52,393 bases of DNA from assembly GCA_007859835.1 (NCBI GenBank), contig SJPJ01000001.1, positions 5,385,377-5,437,769 on the forward strand. Reading direction: 5' to 3'. The position numbers were made by a program, and so were the translations under genes. This DNA is from Novipirellula herctigrandis. GTDB lineage: Bacteria > Planctomycetota > Planctomycetia > Pirellulales > Pirellulaceae. Shown one piece after another: positions 17,890 to 26,726 of this stretch; the first letter of the stretch is position 1, and every line of letters begins with the position of its first letter. The notes under the pieces are model-generated. The model saw nothing but the letters and a program-made list of their open reading frames with translations, was not told where the DNA came from and ran no database searches.

Positions 17890-20800
17890 ATGAATCGTCT
17901 TTGGATCACCTTTGTTGTTTACTCGTTTGTTTGTCTGTGTGTCGGTTTTGGGTTTGCGGAGTCGCCAATCGGTGCGATGATGCCGTCCGATCTTCGCAGT
18001 GAGTATCGTGAGAATCCGCTTGGGCTCGATATTTTGCGTCCAAGGTTAAGTTGGAAGGTCGCGTCCGCTAACCAGGGTGATTCACAAGCCGCCTATCGTA
18101 TCTTAGTGGCATCGACTGCCCAAATTCTCAATGCAAATCAAGGCGATTTGTGGGACTCCGGAAGAGTCGATTCGGGGCAAACTCTCTTTGTCGAATATGA
18201 CGGCAAGCCGCTTCCTGCCCGCCAAGTGTGTTTTTGGAAAGTTCGGGTTTGGTCCGAACGTGAATCCGAAGCTCAGTGGAGTGAGCCCGCAAAGTGGACG
18301 ATGGGGTTGCTGGACGAGTCGGATTGGTCAGCCGACTACATAAGCTATCGTGACGAATCGCCAATCTATTCCGATACGAAAAGCTTGTACTTGCCATCGG
18401 CACGCCAATATCGCAAAGATTTTGAAGCGGCAAAGCAAATTAAACGTGCGACGGTTTATGCAACCGCTCTTGGTATCTACGAATTGCATCTCAATGGCAA
18501 ACGAGTTGGCGATGCCTATTTTGCTCCTGGTTGGACCGACTATCGACAACGAGCTTATTACAACACCTACGACGTAACGGATCAGGTTCGTCTTGGTGAA
18601 AATGCGATCGGAGCTTGGGTGGCCGACGGATGGTATAGCGGATACGTCGGTTTCGGGTTGCTGACTGGAATTGGAACCGAAAAAACGGGACGCGCAACCT
18701 ACGGGAAGACACCTTCGTTGATGGCCCAGCTTGAGATCGAATATAGCGATGGTACGCGCGAAGTGGTTGCAACGGACAAGTCCTGGAAAGTGACTGGCGA
18801 AGGACCGATCCAAGAGGCCGACTTGTTGATGGGGGAATCCTATGATGCACGTAATGAGATGTCGGGTTGGTCGACCGCCGATTTTGATGATAGTCATTGG
18901 CCACAAGCGATTGCAGCGAAAGACAATGGATCGATTACCGCAGACTTTTATCAGTACCGAAATCCCAACGGGGCAGGGCAGGGCGTCACCAAGGTTGGGA
19001 CGCCGTGTGAATTCGGATTCCAAAAGCCGAAACTTGAGTCGTTTCCCGGTTTGCCGGTTCGCATGATCGAAAAAATTCCGTCCAAGAAGATTTCTCGCCG
19101 CGGACCAGGGGAATTTATTTTCGATCTCGGGCAAAACTTTGCGGGTGTGATTCGATTGAAAGTGAAAGGCCCCAAGGGCCAAAAGATTCAGATCCGCTAT
19201 GGTGAAATGTTGCATCCCGACGGCCGCCTGATGACCGAAAATCTTCGTAAGGCGCGGGCAACGGATTTCTATATCTGTAACGGTGATCCGAACGGCGAAA
19301 CCTACCAGCCTCGCTTCACGTTCCATGGATTCCAGTATGTTGAACTAGAAAATTTTCCTGGCGAGCCAACGCTTGATACCGTCACCGGTTTGGTAATGCA
19401 TAGTGACACGCCAATGACCAGTAAGTTCGAATGCAGCGACCCGATGGTCAACCGGCTTTACCAGAACGTGCTTTGGACTCAGAGGGCAAACTTTCTCGAA
19501 TTGCCGACCGATTGTCCGCAACGCGATGAGCGAATGGGATGGACCGGCGACGCCCAGGCCTACGTTGCAACGGCGGCCTACAACTCCGACATCGGAGCGT
19601 TCTACACCAAGTGGCTTCGCGAATTGATGGAATCCCAGCGACCTAGTGGTGCGTTTCCCGGTTATGCCCCGTTCCCGTTCCAACATGGCCAAGACTTCGG
19701 AACCGCCTGGGCGGATGCCGGCGTGATCTGCCCTTGGACGATTTGGCAAGTCTACGGGGATACTCGTGTGATCGAGCAGTGTTGGGAACCTATGACACGG
19801 TTTATGCAGTGGCGCAAGACAACGAGTGTCGATGATTTAGGGATTGTGCATGGCAATCAATGGGGCGATTGGTTAGCACAAGGTGCTAGCACTCCGCTGG
19901 ACTTTATCGATACGGTCTACTTTGCAATCTCATCTAAGATGATGTCGGAAATGGCCGAAGCCATTGGTCGAAGCGACGAAGCCGTCCAACATGGCGAACA
20001 ATTTGAAAAGACAAAAGCCGCCTTCCAAGCGAAGTACGTTCAAGGCGATGGCAGCGTGAATGTGAATACACAAACCGCTCACGCACTGGCCTTGTTCGCG
20101 GACCTTGTTCCAGTTGACAAACGCGAAGCGACCGGTCGCCACTTAGCCAAAATGTTGGCTGAGAATGGAAACCACATGGCAACCGGTTTTCTTGGAACGA
20201 GGCCGTTGTTGCCGGTATTGTCCGATTCAGGCCAGAACGACTTGGCGGTTTTCTTATTGCAATCGCGAGAATTTCCGTCCTGGGGATACGAAATCTCCAA
20301 TGGGGCGACGACGATCTGGGAACGGTGGGACAGCTATACCAAAGCAGACGCGTTTGGCCGGCACAATGCCGCGATGAATTCGTTCTCGCACTACGCATTT
20401 GGTGCCGTTTGTGAATGGATGTTCCGCACGTTGGCTGGGATCGAATCGGATGGTCCTGGCTACAAAAAGATCCGCATTGCGCCTAATCCCCCGATGCCCG
20501 GCAGCAACGCGTTGCACACGCCGATCGATTGGGTCAAAGCGTCCTACGATTCTATCCGTGGAGAAATATGTAGCGAATGGAAATTGAAGGATGGACACTT
20601 TCAACTCAATGTGACCATCCCGACTAACACAACCGCCACGGTTGTCTTGCCAACCACGAAAGCCGATAGCACAACTACCAAAAGTGGGAACGATGGTGAT
20701 GTGTCAGCTCACGTGAAATTTGTCCGTGCCTTTGGTGATCGGGCTGTGTTTCAGGTTGATTCGGGCGAATACCAGTTCACGACGGTCTACGAACCCAAAG

Positions 20801-21321
20801 CGAAGGTGGTAGCACTGACAACCTCAACGCCCAAGGACCGTTCGGTCAATCCAGACGGAATCGATCTGAGCGGTGCAAAAGAAGTCGTGAGTTGGGATTT
20901 TGGAAAAGCAACTGATCGAGCGAAATGGAGTGAGCGAAATAATACAGAGATTGAAGTACGCGATGGCAAAGTCTATCTGGTCGGTACCGGTAGCGATCCT
21001 CAAATTGCCACGACGCTATCGAACCCTTGTTCGGGATCATTGGTGATTTGTTTACGCGCGAAACCTTCCAAAGCTTCGTCAAGTCAATTTTTTTGGGCGG
21101 GGCCATCGCGTTCATTTAACGGAGCCGAACAATCCAAACGAAGATTGGCCGCATCAGATCAATTCAACGACTATTTGTTTTCAATCGCTGGCAACGGACC
21201 GATTGGAAAGCTTCGCTTCGACCCCTTCGAGGCATACGATGAGCACAGCGATTCGAAGCAATTGCTGATTGAATCGATTAAGCTCTTCGAGCTACCCGAA
21301 AAAAAAAAGAACAGCCCGTAA
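17890..21321 (+). CDS. Alpha-L-rhamnosidase (GH78)
   Basis: A 1143-residue exported enzyme expected to release alpha-linked L-rhamnose. After a signal peptide (MNRLWITFVVYSFVCLCVGF) come the N-terminal Ig-like and CBM67-type beta domains of GH78 (PIGAMMPSDLRSEYRENPLG, GIYELHLNGKRVGDAYFAPG), then the (alpha/alpha)6 barrel with the acidic motif TDCPQRDERMGWTGDAQAY at about 540-558 and NGATTIWERWDSY. A C-terminal beta domain follows, then an extra region of about 120 residues (VVSWDFGKATDRAKW...) resembling small carbohydrate-binding folds. ATG 17890 begins the signal peptide. The frame ends just after ten A residues (21299-21308); one extra A would read on into the sulfatase that follows. Confidence 0.93.
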   Translation: MNRLWITFVVYSFVCLCVGFGFAESPIGAMMPSDLRSEYRENPLGLDILRPRLSWKVASANQGDSQAAYRILVASTAQILNANQGDLWDSGRVDSGQTLFVEYDGKPLPARQVCFWKVRVWSERESEAQWSEPAKWTMGLLDESDWSADYISYRDESPIYSDTKSLYLPSARQYRKDFEAAKQIKRATVYATALGIYELHLNGKRVGDAYFAPGWTDYRQRAYYNTYDVTDQVRLGENAIGAWVADGWYSGYVGFGLLTGIGTEKTGRATYGKTPSLMAQLEIEYSDGTREVVATDKSWKVTGEGPIQEADLLMGESYDARNEMSGWSTADFDDSHWPQAIAAKDNGSITADFYQYRNPNGAGQGVTKVGTPCEFGFQKPKLESFPGLPVRMIEKIPSKKISRRGPGEFIFDLGQNFAGVIRLKVKGPKGQKIQIRYGEMLHPDGRLMTENLRKARATDFYICNGDPNGETYQPRFTFHGFQYVELENFPGEPTLDTVTGLVMHSDTPMTSKFECSDPMVNRLYQNVLWTQRANFLELPTDCPQRDERMGWTGDAQAYVATAAYNSDIGAFYTKWLRELMESQRPSGAFPGYAPFPFQHGQDFGTAWADAGVICPWTIWQVYGDTRVIEQCWEPMTRFMQWRKTTSVDDLGIVHGNQWGDWLAQGASTPLDFIDTVYFAISSKMMSEMAEAIGRSDEAVQHGEQFEKTKAAFQAKYVQGDGSVNVNTQTAHALALFADLVPVDKREATGRHLAKMLAENGNHMATGFLGTRPLLPVLSDSGQNDLAVFLLQSREFPSWGYEISNGATTIWERWDSYTKADAFGRHNAAMNSFSHYAFGAVCEWMFRTLAGIESDGPGYKKIRIAPNPPMPGSNALHTPIDWVKASYDSIRGEICSEWKLKDGHFQLNVTIPTNTTATVVLPTTKADSTTTKSGNDGDVSAHVKFVRAFGDRAVFQVDSGEYQFTTVYEPKAKVVALTTSTPKDRSVNPDGIDLSGAKEVVSWDFGKATDRAKWSERNNTEIEVRDGKVYLVGTGSDPQIATTLSNPCSGSLVICLRAKPSKASSSQFFWAGPSRSFNGAEQSKRRLAASDQFNDYLFSIAGNGPIGKLRFDPFEAYDEHSDSKQLLIESIKLFELPEKKKNSP
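21299..21308 (+). other. A10 slippery tract at rhamnosidase/sulfatase junction
   Basis: Ten consecutive A residues inside the last codons of the rhamnosidase (GAA AAA AAA AAG). In the frame of the next domain the same bases read AAA AAA AAA GAA. A gain of one A, by polymerase slippage or a sequencing error, or a -1 ribosomal shift, joins the two frames into one protein of 1612 residues. Confidence 0.8.
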
Positions 21322-22727
21322 CTGAGAATGGTCATACGGGTCGCTCCTCGCATCCGAACATCTTATTCGTTCTGACCGAAGACCAAGGTGCCCACACCCG
21401 TTTTCTCGGTACGCCAGGGCTTCGGACGCCGCACATGGATTCGCTGGCTAAATCAGGGACGTATTTCAAGAATGCGTTCGTTGCGTATCCGGTTTGTTCG
21501 GCATCCAAAGCGGCGTTCTATACGGGGCTACATAGCCATACCAATGGTATTCTCAACAATACCCATAACTATCACAAACCCGCCGAGCGAGTAACCGAAG
21601 AAGAACGCAATCGCCGGCTAGCGATAATTAACCGCGTCCGAGATGAGTTTGTCACGATGACCGAAATTCTCAAACGCAATGGTTATTATCAGGGTGTTAC
21701 TCACAAATTGCATGTCTATCCGAATGAAAAGTTCCCTTACGACGAGTTTCTGCATGGCAGACGAGCCGAGCTATCAGGTTTTCTCAATCGGGCAAAGAAG
21801 CGGGGGCAGCCATGGTTTTTGATGGTCAATATCGCAAATTCGCATCGGCCCTATCCCAATAGCGACAAAAAATCGATTCGTGTGAGTCCGACGGATGTGG
21901 AGTTGCCAAAATACTTGCCCGATTCTCCGGTCATTCGCAAAGATTGGGCCGAGTACTTAGCCGCCATCGAAGAAACGGACGCCTTGACGGGCGAAGCGAT
22001 CGACGTGCTTGACCAATCGGGGCAAAGGGAAAACACGATCATCGTCTTTATGAGCGATCATGGACCGACTTTCCAACACGGCAAGATGACTCTCTATGAC
22101 CTAGGTTTGCGAGTTCCGTTGTCCTTTAGTGGACCGGGAATCAAGAAAGGCCAAGTCAGCGATGCGTTGATCAGTGAACTTGATTTGCTTCCGACGTTGG
22201 TTGATCTTTGTCAGCTTGAATCGCCAATCGACTATCCGCTTCATGGACAATCAATGGCAGCTGTGCTTCGTGGTCAGCCGAATGAGAATCCGCGAGAGTA
22301 TGTGTTTGCTGAGATTTCCAATTTGGGGCCGTTACCCAACGATGGTATCCAAGAGCGGAGCGTTTTTGATGGACGTTGGAAATTGATCTATCGTGAAAAC
22401 GTCGAAAAGAAGTGGCGTCAGGTCAACGCTGACAGCCGGCAATTCAAAACCTGGGGCAATCGAACCTATGCTGAAACGATACGGTTGAAAGATAAGTTTC
22501 CACGCCAGTTCCAAATCCTTGTCGAAATGGATCCGCAAAACTTCGACGCTTCGGTGCCACCGTTGGAATTATACGATTTAGCGTCGGATCCTGATGAGAT
22601 GAATAATCTGGCTAGCGATGAGCGGTTTGCCAAAAATCTCGCCCGGCTTCAGAACGCTCTGGTTCAGTGGTGCAAAGCGACCGATGATTCGTCGTTAAGG
22701 TTGCACCAAGAAATCGCGACACCTTAG
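21309..22727 (+). CDS. Sulfatase (S1 family), no start codon of its own
   Basis: A complete arylsulfatase-type domain of about 458 residues beginning HPNILFVLTEDQG at 21351. It has the metal-binding TEDQG, the formylglycine site YPVCSASKAAFYTG (Cys codon 21495; Lys stands where CxPxR or CxAxR has Arg), the metal motif VFMSDHGP, and ELYDLASDPDEMNNLA near the end. The frame is open from 21282 across the A10 tract but has no ATG, GTG or TTG before 21435. Starting at 21435 would remove the first strand and its metal ligands and leaves no signal peptide. So it probably works as the C-terminal half of a rhamnosidase-sulfatase fusion. Its TAG overlaps the convergent priA TAA. Confidence 0.8.
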   Translation, partial: EQPVTENGHTGRSSHPNILFVLTEDQGAHTRFLGTPGLRTPHMDSLAKSGTYFKNAFVAYPVCSASKAAFYTGLHSHTNGILNNTHNYHKPAERVTEEERNRRLAIINRVRDEFVTMTEILKRNGYYQGVTHKLHVYPNEKFPYDEFLHGRRAELSGFLNRAKKRGQPWFLMVNIANSHRPYPNSDKKSIRVSPTDVELPKYLPDSPVIRKDWAEYLAAIEETDALTGEAIDVLDQSGQRENTIIVFMSDHGPTFQHGKMTLYDLGLRVPLSFSGPGIKKGQVSDALISELDLLPTLVDLCQLESPIDYPLHGQSMAAVLRGQPNENPREYVFAEISNLGPLPNDGIQERSVFDGRWKLIYRENVEKKWRQVNADSRQFKTWGNRTYAETIRLKDKFPRQFQILVEMDPQNFDASVPPLELYDLASDPDEMNNLASDERFAKNLARLQNALVQWCKATDDSSLRLHQEIATP

Positions 22728-25138
22728 AGCATGTCCATCGGATCGATGTCGACTACGTATTGAACATCATCCTTTTCCGGGATTGTGAACGAGTCCGTGG
22801 CTCGTCGGATGGTGGCTCCTAAGACTGCCGCATCGGTCGCTTGCAACAGAATATGAAAACGGTACTTGCCGCGAAGTTTTGTAATCGGCGGCGGAGCGGG
22901 GCCGAGCAGGCGGACTTCGACCCCAAGTGCCAACCGGGCGGCTTCGAGACGACCGAGTAGCGAATCGGCAACCGCTTCGGTGACCTCCTCGACGGTACCG
23001 CGAATGATGATTCTCGCCACGCTGCCGAGAGGCGGATAGTTGAATTTCCGGCGACTGACCATTTCATCCGTCGCGAATTGCAAGTAATCGTGCCGGGATG
23101 CGGCCTGGATCGCAGGATGCTCGGGTGTGAAGGTTTGTACTACAACGCGTCCGCCTCGTTCCCCGCGTCCGGTTCGACCGGCGACTTGCGTGACCAATTG
23201 AAATGTACGCTCGGCGGCACGGAAATCGGGAAAGTGCAGGGCGGAGTCCGCGTTGATCACGCCGACCAGTAAAACATTCGGAAAATCAAGCCCTTTGGCG
23301 ATCATTTGGGTGCCGAGAAGGATGTTCAATTCACCGCTGCGAAACGCAGCCAAGACACGTTGATGGCTACCGGGGCGTCGCATTGTATCGCTGTCCATTC
23401 GTGCAATCTTTGCACTGGGGAAACGGGCTTTCACTTCGACTTCAAGCTTTTGCGTTCCCAAACCGCCGTAGCGAATTCCATCGAAACGACACGCCGGGCA
23501 CCACGGCGGCGTGGCGATCGTGTAATCACAATAGTGGCACACCGCTTTTCCTCCGTCGCGATGATGCGTGAGTGGCATGTCACAATCGGGACACGAAACG
23601 ACATGACCACACGACGGACATTGGATCGTTGTTGCAAACCCGCGTCGATTTAGCAGCAAGATCACTTGTCCGTTTTCGTTCAATGTATCTTGGACTGCTT
23701 GGTGCAAGGGGCGACTGATCGCGCCGCGCGTTCGATCATCACGGATACGCAAATCGACAAGTTCAACATTCGGCATCGGCCGCTGATAAATTCGATCCTT
23801 CATCGTAATCAGCTCGGCATGTCCCGTTGCGGTCGCGTGCCACGATTCCATCGAAGGCGTTGCACTGCCTAGAATCAATGGAATTCCAAGCGACATCGCT
23901 CGGGCGTGAGCGACTTTGCGAGCATGATAACGTGGTTGGGTGTCTTGCTTGAACGATGCATCATGCTCTTCATCGATCACGATCAAGCCGAGGTGGGGCA
24001 GGGGGGCGAACACGGCGCTTCGCGGGCCGACGACCACTTGGACTTCCCCGCGGCGAATCCGTTGCCATTGATAATGGCGTTCAGCCGGCGTCATTTGGCT
24101 ATGCAATACTGCGACGCCCTCGAACCGACGCTCGAATCGTCCGCGAGTTTGCGGCGTTAGGCTGATTTCCGGGACCATCACAATGGCACTGCGACCGAAG
24201 CGAACGACATGCTCAATCGCTTTGATGTAGACTTCCGTCTTGCCGCTGCCGGTGACACCATGCAGTAGCAACGTCCTGGCTTCACCTGAATCGATCGCCG
24301 CATCGATTTTTTCAAGTGCGCTGACTTGTTCGTTACTAAGTGTGTGGATTTGCTGATTTTCGCCGTCGTCTTTTTGCCAACGCATTGGCATCGCTGTGGT
24401 CATTTCGCGGCGAACCGCGACTTCGACGTAGCCTTTGGATTGCAGCGCATTGATTGGCCCGCGAGTGCACTCGGCGTGAACCATCAATTCCGATGCGGTC
24501 ATCGGCCGACCTGCGGCGATCAAAAACCGGAAAGCCGCTTGCTGTTTTGCGGGAAGAGCCTCGATCGATTTGTCGTCCGATTTTTGCTTACAGGGTGTCA
24601 GGTAGGTGCGTTCTCGTGTCCCTGCGTTTGCTCGCACGCTCGATGGGATGAGTGTGTCGAAAACCTGTCCGGTCGGTGTTTGATAATAATGGCTGATCCA
24701 CGACACGAGGCGAACCAAATGGGCATCGCAAAGCGGCTCTTCATCGAGGACTTCGATGATGTCTCTTAGTTTGCCGCTTCGTTTGGTCGGGCCAAGTTGT
24801 GTTTCAATGCACCAACCGATCATTTTTTTGCGACGATGCCCAAGGGGGACGCTGACGCGCATCCCTGGTTTGACTAAATCGCGGTATTCTTCGGGGATTC
24901 GGTAATCGTAAGGGCCATAAGGCGCCTCGCTAAAGACGATTTTTGCCGTTGCTATGTCGTCGGCAATCGTCAATTCCCACGGAGGGGGTTCGGTCTCGAA
25001 CAGCTCGGCTTGTTGGGGCGTGTTTTGGGGCGCCTGCGATACGTCATTTGCCAACGGATTCTCGGAAAATGGATTCCGCGGATGACGAGGGGGATCGTCA
25101 TCCGGGTCGCTGTTCGAGGGTGGATCCACGGAGGCCAT
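22724..25138 (-). CDS. priA: Primosomal replication-restart helicase PriA
   Basis: An 804-residue DNA helicase that reloads the replisome at stalled forks. Order of parts: an acidic, proline-rich N-terminal tail absent from E. coli PriA; the DNA-binding domain (SEAPYGPYDYRIPEEY, VPLGHRRKKMIGW); Walker A in LHGVTGSGKTEVYIKAI; DEEH box in VIDEEHDASFKQD; HARAMSLGIPLILGSATPS; a zinc region with paired CPSC, CPDC, CHYC and CPAC cysteines; and motifs V-VI in LLGTQMIAKGLDFPNV and QVAGRTGRGERGG. The start is unsure: ATG 25138 is chosen, while ATG 25192 would add 18 residues. It is divergent from nadD. Confidence 0.93.
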   Translation of the reverse strand: MASVDPPSNSDPDDDPPRHPRNPFSENPLANDVSQAPQNTPQQAELFETEPPPWELTIADDIATAKIVFSEAPYGPYDYRIPEEYRDLVKPGMRVSVPLGHRRKKMIGWCIETQLGPTKRSGKLRDIIEVLDEEPLCDAHLVRLVSWISHYYQTPTGQVFDTLIPSSVRANAGTRERTYLTPCKQKSDDKSIEALPAKQQAAFRFLIAAGRPMTASELMVHAECTRGPINALQSKGYVEVAVRREMTTAMPMRWQKDDGENQQIHTLSNEQVSALEKIDAAIDSGEARTLLLHGVTGSGKTEVYIKAIEHVVRFGRSAIVMVPEISLTPQTRGRFERRFEGVAVLHSQMTPAERHYQWQRIRRGEVQVVVGPRSAVFAPLPHLGLIVIDEEHDASFKQDTQPRYHARKVAHARAMSLGIPLILGSATPSMESWHATATGHAELITMKDRIYQRPMPNVELVDLRIRDDRTRGAISRPLHQAVQDTLNENGQVILLLNRRGFATTIQCPSCGHVVSCPDCDMPLTHHRDGGKAVCHYCDYTIATPPWCPACRFDGIRYGGLGTQKLEVEVKARFPSAKIARMDSDTMRRPGSHQRVLAAFRSGELNILLGTQMIAKGLDFPNVLLVGVINADSALHFPDFRAAERTFQLVTQVAGRTGRGERGGRVVVQTFTPEHPAIQAASRHDYLQFATDEMVSRRKFNYPPLGSVARIIIRGTVEEVTEAVADSLLGRLEAARLALGVEVRLLGPAPPPITKLRGKYRFHILLQATDAAVLGATIRRATDSFTIPEKDDVQYVVDIDPMDML

Positions 25139-25338
25139 AGCGGGTTTGCTGAGGATGCGCAGGGAGAATGGGGGCGATAATGTGGTTAGCATACCGGATG
25201 AGCCTGGTGAGAGCGAAACGGGTGTCTAACGCTATTTTTCGCACTCCCCGTGACAAGTCTGGTCAATCGCTACAATCATTACGAAATAATCCGCGTTTTT
25301 TTAGTCAGCAGGGCAGGCAAGGGCAGGGCAGGGTAGTC

Positions 25339-25956
25339 ATGAAAATTGGAATCTTTGGCGGATCGTTTGATCCTATACATCTTGGACATTTGTGGATTGC
25401 CGAATCCGCTATCGAAACGCTTGGGCTTGACCAAGTCCGTTGGATCCCTGCGGCCAAGTCTCCGCTCAAACCCCATGGGCCCGTTGCCAGTGATCAAGAT
25501 CGTTTGGAAATGGTGCGGTTAGCGATTTCAGGAGCCGAGAAGCATCGCCTGGACGACCGGGAAATTCGACGTGGAGAGATCAGCTATTCGGTTGATACCG
25601 TGGCCGACCTTCAGGCAGAGTTTCCCACGGACGAATTCTGCCTGATTATCGGTAGTGATTCCCTTGCATTGATTCACAAATGGTATCAAGCCAAGAAATT
25701 GCTCGAGAGAATCCTCCCGGCAGTGGTGCAGCGAGGGGGAGAGCCGGATATCGACTTCTCTGTGCTCAATGGTTTGGTTGATCCTAAACGCGTCAAGATG
25801 ATTCGCGATCATGTGATCAAGATGCCAGTGATCGAAATTTCGAGTAGCGAGATTCGTGAGCGAGTCGCCCAGGGGCGAAGCATTCGTTACCGCGTCCCGC
25901 GAAGTGTTGAGGCACTGCTCGAGGCGAGAAAAATCTATCACGATTCAAGCCGCTAG
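25339..25956 (+). CDS. nadD: Nicotinate-nucleotide adenylyltransferase
   Basis: A 205-residue enzyme that adenylates nicotinate mononucleotide to deamido-NAD, the next-to-last step of NAD synthesis. The nucleotidyltransferase signature GGSFDPIHLGHLWIAE is at residues 6-21, WIPAAKSPLK follows, and ISSSEIRERVAQGRSIRYRVP is near the C-terminus. ATG 25339 sits 5 bases after a GGCAGGG purine stretch. A frame open to 25168 would add a basic, unrelated segment and is rejected. A G-rich run of short direct repeats (GGGCAG type, 25307-25334) sits immediately before the gene. Confidence 0.93.
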   Translation: MKIGIFGGSFDPIHLGHLWIAESAIETLGLDQVRWIPAAKSPLKPHGPVASDQDRLEMVRLAISGAEKHRLDDREIRRGEISYSVDTVADLQAEFPTDEFCLIIGSDSLALIHKWYQAKKLLERILPAVVQRGGEPDIDFSVLNGLVDPKRVKMIRDHVIKMPVIEISSSEIRERVAQGRSIRYRVPRSVEALLEARKIYHDSSR

Positions 25957-25990
25957 AGGTCGTTGTTCTACTGCATTTCGAAGCGATGAA

Positions 25991-26620
25991 TCATTTCTTT
26001 TTCTGAGCATATGCGTTCACGAACATCGTTACGCATTCTTTGACATATTGCTTTTGCGGTTTAACGCTCGTTTTCTTTTTGATTCCCAACAAGGCAGGCC
26101 AAAACGCGTACGAGAGCAACAGTCCCATCAATTGTTCTGCGGCAACCTCGGGTTGCTTGATGGCCATCCGCCCGTCCGCGTGAGCGAGTCGTAACCATTC
26201 CGCTAATCGATTGTCGATTCGGGCCGTTTGGTCCGACATGAATTGACTGAACTCGGGGGCTGTCATCAACCGAGAAACGATGACTTTCGACAAGCCAAGA
26301 AAGTCCACATCGCTGACGGAACGCACGATTTCCAAAGCGATCGTATTCAACTGAGTGACAAGAGATTTTTTTGAATCGTAGGAAAACTCGGACACAAGTT
26401 CGATTCGGTTGACCATCTCGTCGATGATAGCGGCGAACAAGTCTTCTTTGCTGGGGAAGTGATGATAGACCGTTCGCTTGGAGACATTTGCGGTCGTCGC
26501 AATCATGTCCATGCTGGTGTTGTCGTATCCGTTGGCAATGAACTCTTTGACCGCTGCGTCGAGTACAGCCTTCTTTTTGCGGTCCGTCATTCGGATATTT
26601 GGTGCGCTGGCAGGTTTCAT
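25991..26620 (-). CDS. TetR-family repressor
   Basis: A 209-residue regulator. The N-terminal helix-turn-helix is classic TetR: AVLDAAVKEFIANGYDNTSMDMIATTANVSKRTVYHHFPSKEDLFAAII (written here in two parts in the sequence, about residues 17-65). The C-terminal ligand domain resembles the AefR/TetR_C group (DFLGLSKVIVSRLMTAPEF). It lies divergent from an RND efflux operon, with a palindromic operator between them, so it most likely represses the pump and itself. ATG 26620 is used; ATG 26590 is possible. A much longer frame from 26824 runs into the efflux gene and is rejected. Confidence 0.9.
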   Translation of the reverse strand: MKPASAPNIRMTDRKKKAVLDAAVKEFIANGYDNTSMDMIATTANVSKRTVYHHFPSKEDLFAAIIDEMVNRIELVSEFSYDSKKSLVTQLNTIALEIVRSVSDVDFLGLSKVIVSRLMTAPEFSQFMSDQTARIDNRLAEWLRLAHADGRMAIKQPEVAAEQLMGLLLSYAFWPALLGIKKKTSVKPQKQYVKECVTMFVNAYAQKKK

Positions 26621-26650
26621 AGAAAATACACTGGACAGTTTACTTTGGTG

Positions 26651-26678
26651 TTGCCGAAAGTACACTCTACGGTATACT
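26651..26678 (+). promoter_or_regulatory. Promoter of the RND efflux operon
   Basis: TTGCCG (26651-26656) and TATACT (26673-26678) are good -35 and -10 matches with a 16-base spacer, about 48 bases before the adaptor ATG. The predicted operator overlaps almost the whole element, so a bound repressor would block polymerase. Confidence 0.55.
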
Positions 26679-26683
26679 TCCGG
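26654..26683. promoter_or_regulatory. TetR operator palindrome
   Basis: Inverted repeat CCGAAAGTACAC (26654-26665) and GTATACTTCCGG (26672-26683) with a 6-base centre; 10 of 12 positions match. Size and place between divergent tetR and efflux genes are typical of a TetR dimer site. Confidence 0.65.
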
Positions 26684-26726
26684 AAGAGGCAAGGTCGGCT
26701 CTCTTCGAATCCATGAGTTATCATTT

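Noticed and set aside
18328-19326. A 332-codon open frame antisense to the rhamnosidase
   Set aside because: Lies wholly inside a well-supported GH78 gene, has no family motif and its composition mirrors the opposite strand.
21435-22727. Sulfatase as an independent gene starting at ATG 21435
   Set aside because: That start removes the first core strand with the TEDQG metal ligands and gives no signal peptide.
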